Below are positions 46,965-58,200 of a DNA stretch of 64,000 bases, one piece after another. The notes under the pieces are model-generated. The model was not told the DNA's origin, ran no database searches, and saw nothing but the letters and a program-made list of their open reading frames with translations. Each line of letters starts with the position of its first letter. The first letter of the stretch is position 1. The stretch is from Polytrichum commune (Eukaryota; Streptophyta; Polytrichopsida; Polytrichales; Polytrichaceae), in contig OX485809.1 of NCBI GenBank assembly GCA_950295325.1, positions 40,891,081 to 40,955,080 of the forward strand. The letters run 5' to 3'. The translations under genes were made by a program, and so were the position numbers.

Positions 46965-47618
46965 GGGCCAAGTTCCATGTGCCGGTCCCGATCCGTTTTT
47001 TTCAAAATAAATGGGTGGGCCGGTGAAAAGAGGGTGGTGCCATGTGCCCATCCTTCTCACCCAAGAACCGGTACCCCCCATGGATGGGTGTCCCACATTT
47101 TGTGTTGTGCAAGAACGGGTGCCAAAGGACTGGCGGTCCTAACGGTCACAAGAAGGACATGTGCCGGTTAGAAAGCTCTGGTGACCGGATCGGCCGGTCA
47201 CCTAGGGTACACCCTTGGATACTAAAGGCCACTTTGTTCTTCTAGTCCCTTCTTTTGAGGAGTACTCCTAGGGAACGTGTATTTTATGATGTTTTTAGAA
47301 TCTAGATCTTAACAATATATATAAATATAGATATATATTCACATAATTTGGAATTCATTTAATAAATATATGGAAATTGATGTGCAAATCAAATTTGAAA
47401 AATTAAATGATGATGACCTTCATTGCCGGTGACCTTCATAAAGTGTCATGTCTTATCACTCACCAAATTTAGTTAGAAAGTAGGAAATAAAAAAAACCGG
47501 CACCCCACATAGACGTACCCCTCCATAAAATGGGTGACATCACCCATTTTTTGGATGATGTCACCCGTTTCTCACCCATTTAAAAAACGGACCGGGACTG
47601 GCACATGGAACTTGGCCC
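46965..47618. mobile_element. PIF/Harbinger-type MITE, 654 bp, TSD TAA
   Basis: TAA flanks both ends (46962-46964 and 47619-47621). The inverted ends begin GGGCCAAGTTCCATGTGCCG and match over about 38 bp. TIR style and TSD are those of Tourist/Harbinger MITEs. The interior has no recognisable coding sequence. Confidence 0.88.
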
Positions 47619-47835
47619 TAAGCTCCTCCTCCATGTTGGAACCTCCTCCTTCTAAAACCGGTTTTCAAACCTTCAGTGACTAGCACTTGTAGGTTAAAGA
47701 TTCTTAATGGATACATGAAAATCTAGCGGACCGCCAAAATGTGGTTGGGTGGTGGCACGTGTTTAACTACATGCAAACACCTCCGACCCACTATTTTCTA
47801 GAATATAGTGGGCGAGCGGCCTACATGGAAACTCA

Positions 47836-49837
47836 CCGTTAGCACCCTCCACCTTACCACCCATCCTAGAAATTAGCCCTGATTGACATTTGTCCTCCAG
47901 AGTCCTCCACACGTATAATATATCAAAATTCTGCTACAGTAATTACAGATAAATTCAGTCCATCGCCGGAACACATGTAATTTTTTTTATTCAGGGGATG
48001 ATAGTACAACAAATTGTAAGAAGACTTGACTGTGGGAAGAAACAGTCTAGTGCACACAGTACACACATCCTCATCACAATTCCAAAACAAAACCCTTTCG
48101 AATGAAGTCCCCAAACTCCAACCGGATCTGCCGGGACTTGCTCATACTTGGGAAGAAAACTCGTGCACGTAAGTGTGAAGCAATTGAACCTGTGTGACAT
48201 TCATGACTTGACATTCATTGGGTGCACGAAAAAGCCTTTCATCAGGCTATGGTGTACATACCTATCAACCGCCGCTGCTCTATAGCTCCAGGATAGTTTT
48301 CAACAAGGCTGGCATGTCGTTCTTACCGGGGAACATTCTTCTGCTACCAAATAAGGCAATAATTGTTCCAAAAATACCCCCCAAGTTGAGTGGGCTTGCC
48401 AAAAAATGGCCACAAGCGTAGCGTGTGCTCGACCCAATTTCCCGAAACTCCAGTTCCTTCAACTTAGGCCGGGGTGATTAGTTACTAATCCACCGGCCCA
48501 CAATGCAGGATTCATCTGCAGTGGGGTGCAAGAATATCCTCCATTTTCTCCTCTACAATATTCGTATCTCTGCAAGTATCAGCCAAGAATGGAATAGGGT
48601 GAACTGTAATGCACCAACCCCCCCCCCCAAATCAAAATATCCCCCTGGACCTCTTAAATTACCAGGGACTATGTAGAAGGCATCATCGTGAGTGCGCCTG
48701 CACGGTAATTAATTACTTACGGCAGCAAAGGAATTATCAGATCAGCACTGGAGCTCCGGGATTGCCTCCGTCCAGGTTGTCTGGATGCTCAACGTGCAGG
48801 TGGCGATCGACTTTAGGGACTTTTGCAGCCATTTTTCGCCATGCATGCCTTGATCAGCTAAATTTAAGCGACGCATGACGATTTGGTGCTTGAAATATAT
48901 TTAGGGGGGCTTGGAACCTGCGGTGCGGTTTCGATCATCGTTTATCGATCGGCTGGTAATTGCACTTAGACTGACGTCTCCTGCACTCGACCCCCTTCTC
49001 TCTCCTCGTGATGACCGATGGTGATGAATGTCCTCATCATGCAGAGTTGTGGGATCGGAGCTAGCCAGGCCCGAGGTGGGAAGGGTTAGGATCCTGATGT
49101 TCCTGTTCTGTCGAGCTACTAACTCAACTTACATCAGCCTAGACTCTTGTAAGTAGCGTGCACAGTTTGCAGGAGGTTCCACCGAAGTGGGGAGTCCGTG
49201 CAAGCAGCTAATTAGTTAGAGCGGATAGCGTCCTTGAAGTCATACATTTTTTGGTGAGGTTAATGTTGTACAGCAAGCAAGCAAGCAGCCAGCCAGCCAG
49301 CCAGCTATACAGTCCCTGTTCCACGGTACGTCACGAGCCGAAGAGGTTGAAACAAAAATTGCTATTGTAAGTTTTGTGATGTACAAACTGGTTGCCATTA
49401 TTGTTTTTCCTTCCTAGAATATTTCTTCCATTTCATGCATCAACAGTGTCTCCGGTTGTGTGGCAGGTTGATGTAGAACCTTGAATGGGTTTGTGAATCC
49501 AATAATTGCTCTGATCATCACATGTGATTCGGGGATGACGATGAGTGTTTGATTACCTAATCATGGAGTCCTGGTTGAACCTCCTGCACTGCCGGAAAGT
49601 GTCATGAATCATCTAACGCTGCGAGTCCTGATTCAAGGACTATGATCCAGTATCCACATTGTAGCTTGCAACAATCATGAACCTCGGGGGTGGTGAAGAA
49701 GGTTTGAGGTTGCTTGGTCGACCTTTCTTAACTTCAAGGTCGACATGAATACTGAACGAGGGTACTATCTGGGGAAAATCAAAATTCATAGCTACATCGG
49801 AATAAGTGGTAGTAACTTAACGAAGCAAGGCTGAGAG
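47836..49837. other. Upstream region of the OVATE family gene
   Basis: No other gene is supported. Base composition becomes more GC-balanced from about 48.7 kb, as expected near a gene. A tandem AAGC/CAGC stretch lies at 49270-49303. The transcription start and any 5' UTR intron cannot be placed from sequence alone. A C run of 11 lies at 48618. Confidence 0.4.
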
Positions 49838-52414
49838 ATGGGGAAGTTGGCGATGGAGATGAGTGTGGGTGGTGGCGCAGCAGCCACCGAGTCGATGAAG
49901 CCCAAGACACGCGGGATGTTAGATGCGGTTCTGCCCAGTGTGTGGTTGGTGAAGCTGAGGTTTATGCGAACCAAGTCCCGGAGGTTGAAGCTGGCCGCAT
50001 CCAGCGAGGGTCATCACAATGTAGGTGCAGATTCTGCCCCGTTTCTTCCCAAAACGGTGGAGAATTGCTACAAGCGTGGGGTGCCGTCGCCCACGAAGCC
50101 GACGAGGATGATGTACCACGTCTTCAGCAGCAGCAATGCGATGGACGATCTGGTGCAATCCACCGCCCTAACCCCCGGGCTCACCGGCCTTAGTCTGGAG
50201 GAAGCTCTCTTCAGCTCCTTAAACCCTGAATCCGAAGAATCGTCGTTGCAAAAATTTGGAAGCCAGAATAATAAGATGATGATGGATGAGCAGGGCACAG
50301 TACTCGAAGATCATCACGACATGACAACAACCTCAACAACATCAACCTCTACGCCGTCTGCAAGCTCCATCGCTACCACGAACTCGTTGTCTACGAGCAC
50401 CGTGTTTTCCAGGAGCACCTACCGATCCTCGCTCTCTTCGTTGCGGAACTGGTGCAAGCTGGTGGGCGATGAATCACTCGCTGTGAAGGGCAGAGACATT
50501 CCTGAATCCTTGTTGCCGAAGCCTGCCACTCGGCCGCCCAAGAGACCGCCCTGGTTCCTGGGCGGGTGTGGGAGTGGTCCACGGAATCATCGCAACACCC
50601 GCCATGGAAGTTTGGACCTTGACAACGAGACTGCGTTTTTGGAGTTAGATGCCAAGACAGGGCTGGAGAGCATCGAGGAGGGAGCTGGGGAGGTTGATCA
50701 GTCAAGTTCGTGGCCCAAGAAATCAGAGTCGTGGTCTACGACTTACTCGCCTGCCACATGGGACATGGAACTCACCAATGTCGAAGTGGTGAAGAATCAA
50801 GTGGTTGTGAAGAAAACTACTACTTCGAGCAGACTCGACTCGAGCAACATGTCGTTGCAGAGTAATAATAAGAACCTTACGCTGAAGCCCACACTGGGTC
50901 ACCTGTTCTCACGAGGCTCCTCGGAAACCGAGTCGCCGAGGAAGGTTCACCCAGAGGTTTTGGCAATCGAATATCCTCAAGAGAAAATTAATGAGGCAGC
51001 AGCAGCAGTGGCAGGTCCCAAAACTCCAACGGCTGCTCAGAGAAAATCGTTTTCATCACTGAGCAGCCGTGAGAGCTCGTTCCGGAAGCCATGGTTGAAT
51101 GTCCGCTCTGCAAGCTCTGAGCAAGTGGTAGGTGCCAACGAGGGTGGGGTTGACGACGAAGGTGATCTCTCTGACAGCCAGAGTTTGCTGAAGGCCAACA
51201 TGCTGACACCTGATCGGCTACGAGATGGAAAGACATGGAGGGAGCAGCAACGTCGGCCAACGGAGGGCGAAAACAACAACAACACGAAGCTGCTCATATC
51301 CCTTGAGAGCTTCACCTTGGACAGTTGCACGGGCAACGATGATTATTTCGGAGACAAACAAGAAGAAGAATTAGAGGAAGAATCATTGTTTGGGAGGTCA
51401 AACACCATGATGTTACCTGAGGATATTCACAACTCGCCTGTGTTCGAGAGCTTCCTGGAATCCTCAGCCAAGGCATGGGGCATCGATTTCCCCTCCCGCA
51501 GGCTCTCGGATGTCTGCAGGGCTTCCACTGCTTCTATGATCAGTGACAAGAGCAGGGAGCTCCATTGCGTCACCGTGCAATCCTCGGCTACTGAATCCAC
51601 CGAGAGGATTAAGCCAGGGAGATTAACATCATTGCCAGGTCGGGATTTGCAGACTCGAAGAGGGAGGGAGGTCGCTCGAATTCCAGGAACAACCACAAAC
51701 TCTTCATCCTCCTCAGCACGTCTGAGCACATCCTCACCTTCCAAGACGAGATCATCGAAATCCAGATCATCACAAGACCAACCACAACCTCCCAAGAGGC
51801 GATCTCCTTCCCGAAAAGCTTCCCCCAAGCCCACTATTTCTCGTGAGGATACAGATTTCAAGTTGCAACAGGATATGATGCTCATAGACCCCATGCGTCA
51901 TGATGATTACCACAACAACAATGGCAGGAGGAAATCCACCTCCGATCGGCCCAGGAGGTCGGTCTCTGATAGACCCAGAAAGTCTGTCTCCGAAAGGCCC
52001 AAAGAGTCTGTCTCCGAAAGGCCCAGAAAGTCGGTCTGTGAAAGGCCTGTGGGACCACAACGGAGCAGCAAACACTCAGATTCTTCTCAAAAGCCCAAGA
52101 GATCGGTGGCTCCTGCTCCTGATCCTGCTCCTCAGATGATCATGTCTCCTCCTCGAAATTCCACACAACAGCGTGCGGGTGTGTTGAAGGAGAGTGTGGC
52201 CGTTGTGGTGGAAAGCTCCTACGATCCCTACAACGATTTCCGGGAGTCCATGATCGAGATGATTGTCGACCAGGATATTCAGGAGACCGGTGACTTGGAG
52301 GAGCTTCTGCAATGCTACCTTGCACTAAACGAGGCTGAGTTCCACCCCGTCATCGTCGATGTCTTCACCGACGTGTGGCATGAACTTTTTGAGAACATCA
52401 ATGGCTTGACATGA
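49838..52414 (+). CDS. OVATE family protein, unusually long
   Basis: A single open frame of 858 residues with no intron. The C-terminal 65 residues are a complete OVATE domain: SYDPYNDFRESMIEMI, then DLEELLQCYLALNEAEFHPV and DVFTDVWHELF. Residues 32-43 (LPSVWLVKLRFM) match the conserved N-terminal motif of OVATE proteins (IPNAWFYKLRDM in Arabidopsis OFP1). The roughly 750 residues between are Ser/Thr-rich and probably disordered. They include a basic RPPKRPPW patch and four tandem octads of the type DRPRRSVS near residue 702. Known OVATE proteins are plant-specific transcriptional repressors and cytoskeleton-associated regulators of organ shape; flowering-plant members are mostly 200-450 residues. 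The start at 49838 is preferred because it gives the N-terminal motif its usual position. Codon use is consistent throughout and nothing is broken. Confidence 0.93.
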   Translation: MGKLAMEMSVGGGAAATESMKPKTRGMLDAVLPSVWLVKLRFMRTKSRRLKLAASSEGHHNVGADSAPFLPKTVENCYKRGVPSPTKPTRMMYHVFSSSNAMDDLVQSTALTPGLTGLSLEEALFSSLNPESEESSLQKFGSQNNKMMMDEQGTVLEDHHDMTTTSTTSTSTPSASSIATTNSLSTSTVFSRSTYRSSLSSLRNWCKLVGDESLAVKGRDIPESLLPKPATRPPKRPPWFLGGCGSGPRNHRNTRHGSLDLDNETAFLELDAKTGLESIEEGAGEVDQSSSWPKKSESWSTTYSPATWDMELTNVEVVKNQVVVKKTTTSSRLDSSNMSLQSNNKNLTLKPTLGHLFSRGSSETESPRKVHPEVLAIEYPQEKINEAAAAVAGPKTPTAAQRKSFSSLSSRESSFRKPWLNVRSASSEQVVGANEGGVDDEGDLSDSQSLLKANMLTPDRLRDGKTWREQQRRPTEGENNNNTKLLISLESFTLDSCTGNDDYFGDKQEEELEEESLFGRSNTMMLPEDIHNSPVFESFLESSAKAWGIDFPSRRLSDVCRASTASMISDKSRELHCVTVQSSATESTERIKPGRLTSLPGRDLQTRRGREVARIPGTTTNSSSSSARLSTSSPSKTRSSKSRSSQDQPQPPKRRSPSRKASPKPTISREDTDFKLQQDMMLIDPMRHDDYHNNNGRRKSTSDRPRRSVSDRPRKSVSERPKESVSERPRKSVCERPVGPQRSSKHSDSSQKPKRSVAPAPDPAPQMIMSPPRNSTQQRAGVLKESVAVVVESSYDPYNDFRESMIEMIVDQDIQETGDLEELLQCYLALNEAEFHPVIVDVFTDVWHELFENINGLT
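51941..52048 (+). repeat. In-frame 24-bp tandem repeat in the OVATE gene
   Basis: Four complete units and one partial unit encode the octad (D/E)RP(R/K)(R/K/E)SV(S/C). The units are at 51941, 51965, 51989 and 52013. Each places a Ser after basic residues, a possible kinase target. The units differ at several silent and replacement sites, so the array is not brand new. Confidence 0.95.
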
Positions 52415-55233
52415 TGATAAGTGGAATCTCTCTCGACATTTATCTATCTATCTGTCTCGAATGAATTTTCTTGCTTTCTTTGCACCGCCGGATCATCAGC
52501 TTTCGGTTGGGAAAGGAGAAGAAGAAGCTGGGCCTTTCTTAGTCTGGGTGCACGGAGCCTGATGATTTTTTATCCATCGGCAATTTGATGGACAACAGGA
52601 TGAAGGACACGAGTAGAGAGTCCGACCCTCTCAGCAAATTGAAGGGGTTAATTAGGGTGTTCAGGAGATCGAAGGCTACCAGCTGAATGGAATTCGGGCA
52701 CATTGCTTCGACATTACACCATCATACCCACGGTGGTGGCAAAGATGCATTGAACACATTTTACACTTGTGAGGAGTAATTCTTCACAAAGTCGAGTTGT
52801 GTGTGAAAACTGTGAAATTAGATGTCAGATGGACGAGCCCCTACACTTGCAGTAGTGATTGCTGACACTGTACAGAAAGATGGGCACCATCTAGAATTCG
52901 ATGGGAGCAGAATCATATAGAGAACCAGAGAGGATCTGGTAGAATGAAAACAACTGTTGAGAGAAATTACTGTACAACCTAGTGTACAACATTACACTTT
53001 TAAAATCACACAATGATTGCCACCACAGTCCACCGAACAACGCCTTCTGACAAGGCAGGATCATGAACTTCAAGCCAGGTATGTGCTCATTTGACATTCT
53101 TATCTCTATCTTCAAGTAGAGACGTTTCTGTGTGTTTAAGTTAGCACTGCTATTCACATTATTCAGTCTCTAAATCAAACGTTCTGTAGAAGTCTCAAAC
53201 TGACTCGCATTTTGCCATTTGCAGCCGAATGGTAGACAATTTAGAGTGTTAAGTGTAGCAAAGCGAGAAATCAACATACCAGCATTTTCAAAGGTTTTTG
53301 TTTCCTTCGTCTAGCATACTAAAGTGTGCTCCGTTTGATGTGGAATGCAGGGATTGACAGTCTATCATACTAAAGTGTGTACTCCGTTTGATGTGGATTG
53401 CAGGGATTGACAGTCACCGCTTAATTGAAGATTATTTTGATTTAGCATTGGCATGTACAACATATTTGTAAGCTGCGGTAGACTTCCTGATAACTGTGTT
53501 CCCACATACTTATGGGTCGCTTTGAGTGAAAGGCGGTGCCGGAGGAATTGAATATTCCAGTCCAAACCACACTTGAAGACTCTGATCGTGAAAGGATGTG
53601 GTCTCTCTGGTCCTTTGGTGCACATTTACAGTTGTCAGAAAAGTGTTGTATGTATCAGTTCTATCAATCCTCTCTCACTTCAAAGATCAATTACTCTGGC
53701 AAATCTGCCTTTAAAAGAAATAGTGCTCTAGAATTTGTACAGCAAGTTATAGTTGATGAAGAGACAAACACTTCAGTATTGACTTGTTCCTTTTGTCTTA
53801 GAAAGGATAAGCATGAACACATAGCTGATGTACTGACTGAGATTTTTTGATGAAGGGAAAAGTGCTTAGGAACCACTGCTAAGTGCAGATTCATGAAAGC
53901 AATCTATTGTGCACAGTATCTCTAGAAGTTCACAATCACATCAAAAATAAAATAAAAATATATATATATATATATATATCTCAGGTTTGCATTGAATCGC
54001 TGCCATTCAACCATCATAACTGAATAAAAATAAAGGACGGATTGTGTGCAAAGCACATCTGAATCAGCTCCCACAATTTCATTCCCAGTCAACTTGACCA
54101 TGAAGGATTATAGTGATTGTACCTTTCAATCACACCAACCTCAGATTATCAATGTTTAAATCTTCCTTGAACGACCAGAACACCATATACATGGTTGCCG
54201 GAACCATAGCTTTCTTAATTCAGTTACCTGTCCATCTCAGAAGCAACAAAGAAAATGAACAACACAACTTAACATAGAGAAACTTCTAAGCATGTTTTGC
54301 AGAAAATAAAACCATGTGAAGTGACTGATCTGTTCAAATGAAAATACCTGGTAGAAGACTCTGAACAAGACAAATCAAATGTAACTCTGTAAACGCATTA
54401 AATCCTTACATGGTACAATCCTGTTACACGTGGCATAACCATGATCATCATCTGGTGAAATGATTGTAATTCATTTGTAATTCACTGAATGGCGACCAAT
54501 TTTAAATAAGATTTGTGAACCATACATTTATACACGGACTGTCTACTGAAGTTTATTGACAGTTAACAGCGCTTGCGAAGGTGCTAGTGGAGTACAGTGA
54601 CCAAAGAGGCGTTTTTAGAGGGGAAAATGAGACCTGCTTCTAAGTGCTAAAATTGCGATTTTTTGATACTATCCATGCCGCCGTTGACAGCACACTGTAG
54701 GTTTGGCGAAATATAGTACAATGGCACATGGGCGGACAGTGAGGTAGCAGCACAAACTGATGTTCCAAACCTATTGTCTTCCATACAGTCCCAATGTCAG
54801 GAAGTAATTAACCTCGCTCGCTATATCCTACAGCAACCACAAAGTTGTTAAGGTCACATATAGCAGAGAACTACGGACATAACTTACTTCGTGGCAGGTA
54901 AGTAGCAAAGGCTCCACGGTGATAAGAGTCCCCCACTTCAATAAACCCCTAAAATATATTTCTCAAATTAGCCAGAGCCTTTCATGGTATGTCGCAAGAG
55001 GGACTGGTGAGCCCCACAGCGCTGCCTGCAATTCAAAACGCAAATTGGGTTTCTGAAAGTATCAATATGCAGGTCTGAATGGGATAAAAAGGAGGTTTGA
55101 ATGTGTTCTTGATAGTATTTGGGTGGAGGGTGGCAACCTGTGTCACCATGGCTGATTGAGCTTTTTCACATCCGACTGTAAGTCATGTTCATTTGACAAC
55201 AAATACACATTCGGTCACCTGTGGTGATGATAT
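52415..55233. other. Region between two convergent genes
   Basis: Contains the 3' flanks of the OVATE gene (left) and the NPH3-like gene (right). A 51-bp tandem duplication lies at 53313-53415 (CATACTAAAGTGTG...GGATTGACAGTC twice) and a (TA)n microsatellite at about 53959-53979. The open frame at 53536-53850 has no recognisable family, so I do not call a gene. Confidence 0.5.
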
Positions 55234-58200
55234 TCATGTTATGGAGTGGCGTCGAGTCGGCCGACTCGACCCCTTCCCTGAAGCGCCTGAGATTCCTGAG
55301 ATGGGCATCGAGCTTTGTGTCTCCGAGTCACGAGACGAGGCAGAGCTTGACACCTTTTTGTTGCTGAAGAAAAGCTTTTGGAAGAACTTCTTCGGCTTGA
55401 ACGACGAGAACATGCTTCTGGGCTTTGGAGGCTTCATTGCATTTGTCTGTAAGCTGTTACGTTCTTTCTCAGCCTCTGCAATGCGATGTTTCAAACTGTC
55501 CAGATCTCCCTTCAAGCTGGAAAAGTCTTGGTGTAGAGAATCCCAGCCTTCTCCGCCCGTTCCAAGTGATGGGACAACATCGCTATTGCCATCAGGAAGG
55601 CTGACGTCGTCACCAGATTCAGGAGCTAACAGTGCACGAATGCTACTTGGCATGTCACTGATGAGAAAACCTCCACTGGCTGCTGTCCGGACTTGCTCAA
55701 AAAACAACACCTGCGCACATTTCTACACGTTTAAGACCCCCAAGATGGAAGGGTGTAAACTTTGGAGCTGAAGCTCACTAACATTGTGCATATTAGAGTT
55801 ATCCTTTAAGTCTCTCAAATCTCATGTTCTGATAGGGAGTTTCGCCCCCACTTCTGACAATTTATCATATTGAAGGAGCGTTCAAGTGTTGTCAGAACCC
55901 CCAATCTTGCTGAAACGATGGGAGGCATTTGACTTCCGCCAAAAGACGGCTATATAAAACTGAATTTCATGGCAAACTCTTGAAGGCACCTAAAATGGTG
56001 CTCTCTCCACAGTTTGACAAGCAGTTCAAATTTATAAAGTTGTCTTTTGGCCAAAGTCAAACGCCTCCCCATCGTTTCACCAAGATTGGGGGTTCTGACA
56101 ACACTTGACGATGCTTAAACATGATAAACTGTCAAAAGTGGGGGCGAAACTCCCTACTAAAACATCAAATATTGAGACTCTATTAGATCAAATTACAGTT
56201 TGCTTGGGTTTGAGATCCAATCTAAACAAATATCACTTTTTTATATTATGCCTATATTAAGACACTCATATTTGAGATGTGTCCAAACTTGCTCAAAAAA
56301 CAACACCTGCACACATTTCTAAAGATTGAGACCCTGCAAGATGAAAGGGTGTTAACTCTGGAGCTTAAGTTCACTAAAATTGTGCACATTGGATCAAATT
56401 ACGGCTCGCTTGGGTTTCAAATTCAACCTGAACAAATATCATATTTTCTTCTTATGCCTAGATTAAGACGCTCCATTTTAAGATGTGCAATGTACCTGAA
56501 CCACAGTTCGTAGAGGAAGGCGCTCATTTTGTGCTGCATGCATACACGCATCCATTGACAACTTTCTACAATCCAGGAGCCGGCAGAGCTTTTTGCGGTC
56601 TCCCTTGGTAATTGTTGGGTGTTCCTGCCACGTCCCACAAAAATCATCCAAGATCCAAATTTAATCTCTCTGAACTTGGGAGTGCTAACCGGTGTTGGTC
56701 TGCTAGTTGTCTTCTTTTTAATATAATTCGGGTATCTATAATAAGAAATTCACAATTTTGACACCAGTAGGGTATGGGTATTTGACAGTATTTTTGTTTT
56801 CAATCCCATTCAGGTGTATATACCATGCAAGAACCTTCATACCTAGGCAAAATTGCCCTAGAATCAATATGGTTTGGAATGGTATTGACACAAATAATAA
56901 CTCGGATATACAAAGGTTCTCTCACCTTGACATACCCACCATATATCAATGTTTGATTGGTACTACATTTTTGATACCCATGGGTAGGTTTTTTGATACC
57001 AATATTGAAGTTGATTTTGATACCTACCATGCATTCACCTATATACCAGACCAACATTGATAGTAACAACAGCAAGGTGTAATCATCTATCTATGAGCTT
57101 TTACACGTTTACTTAGACCAGAGAGCATTGGAACTGGTTCAACTAACCTTAAGGTACATGTCAACAGCCCGGTAAAGTCCATCATGCAAAGGGCGTGCGA
57201 AATCAGGAATGGATTCCGCGAGTTGTAAGAACTTCCCAAGTGCAAGATTTGGGTCACGAGCTACCTCAGCCAAATAGCTGTCTATTAGCTTTGCCACTTT
57301 GAGCTTGGAGCCATGCGTCATGGCTGTGGAGCGGCGGCTTTCGGAGAAGTCGATGTTCTCTGCAGACCGCGTTCTACGTCTGTCAAACCGCGGGGAAGCC
57401 CGTGACCTGTCGACAGGGCTAAGTGGTGGGCTCTGATTCTGCAACAAATAATTTTCCACGATGCGCATCACGAGGTCCACATCGTAAAGAGACTCCGTCG
57501 TGTACGAAAGAGAAGGAATCAGTAGGTCCCGAAGGTTAGCTTCCTCTAGCTGAAGACCGATTCGTCTCGCAAGCTCAATTTTTGAAGCTGGCGCCGTGTT
57601 CAGAATTGTGGCTGCCTTGAGAAGCTTGAGCAAGAAAGTGCAAGATGAGGAGCCCTTCTCTGATGGAAGCAGGCCCACAATTGTCTCCAGCATTTGCTTA
57701 TGCTTTGTCGCCGTTTGGGCATAGTCAATTGCTAACCTTGTCCCCCTGCCACCACCATCTTGCATGCTGTGCTCCTCCTTCACACCTGGTAACCACCGTA
57801 GAGAGTACACTCGAAGTGCCTCCCCAACCACCTCGTGGCCTGCACCTTTCGCTTTTATGGCCACCATTACCCTCCAATACAGGTCCATGTCCAAGTCACA
57901 TATGTCCTCAACCCACCAGTCTCTTGGCACAGGTGATAGCCATGGCAACCCATGCACTCCATTCCAGGCAGCCGCAGGACTTGTTGGCTGGCTCACTGAA
58001 ACATGGTCGATTATTGTCGATGGTCTTGTGTATGAGAATGACCAGTCGACCTTCGACGTATCCACAACTGCTTTTGAAGAGATTGATTCAATGCATCGAC
58101 CAATAATCTGCACCCAATTTAACCAAATCCGTGAGTTATGAAGCTCTTTTCCAATTGACTTAGACGACAAACTCTGCCTGATAAACAGCAGATGTTGAAG

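Noticed and set aside
51427-51894. 155-codon antisense frame inside the OVATE gene
   Set aside because: Shadow of the Ser/Arg-rich sense codons; no start context or domain.
53536-53850. 104-codon plus-strand frame between the two convergent genes
   Set aside because: No recognisable motif and a nearly equal frame on the other strand; treated as chance.
57645-58141. Plus-strand frames of 125-153 codons
   Set aside because: Antisense shadows of exon 4 of the NPH3-like gene.
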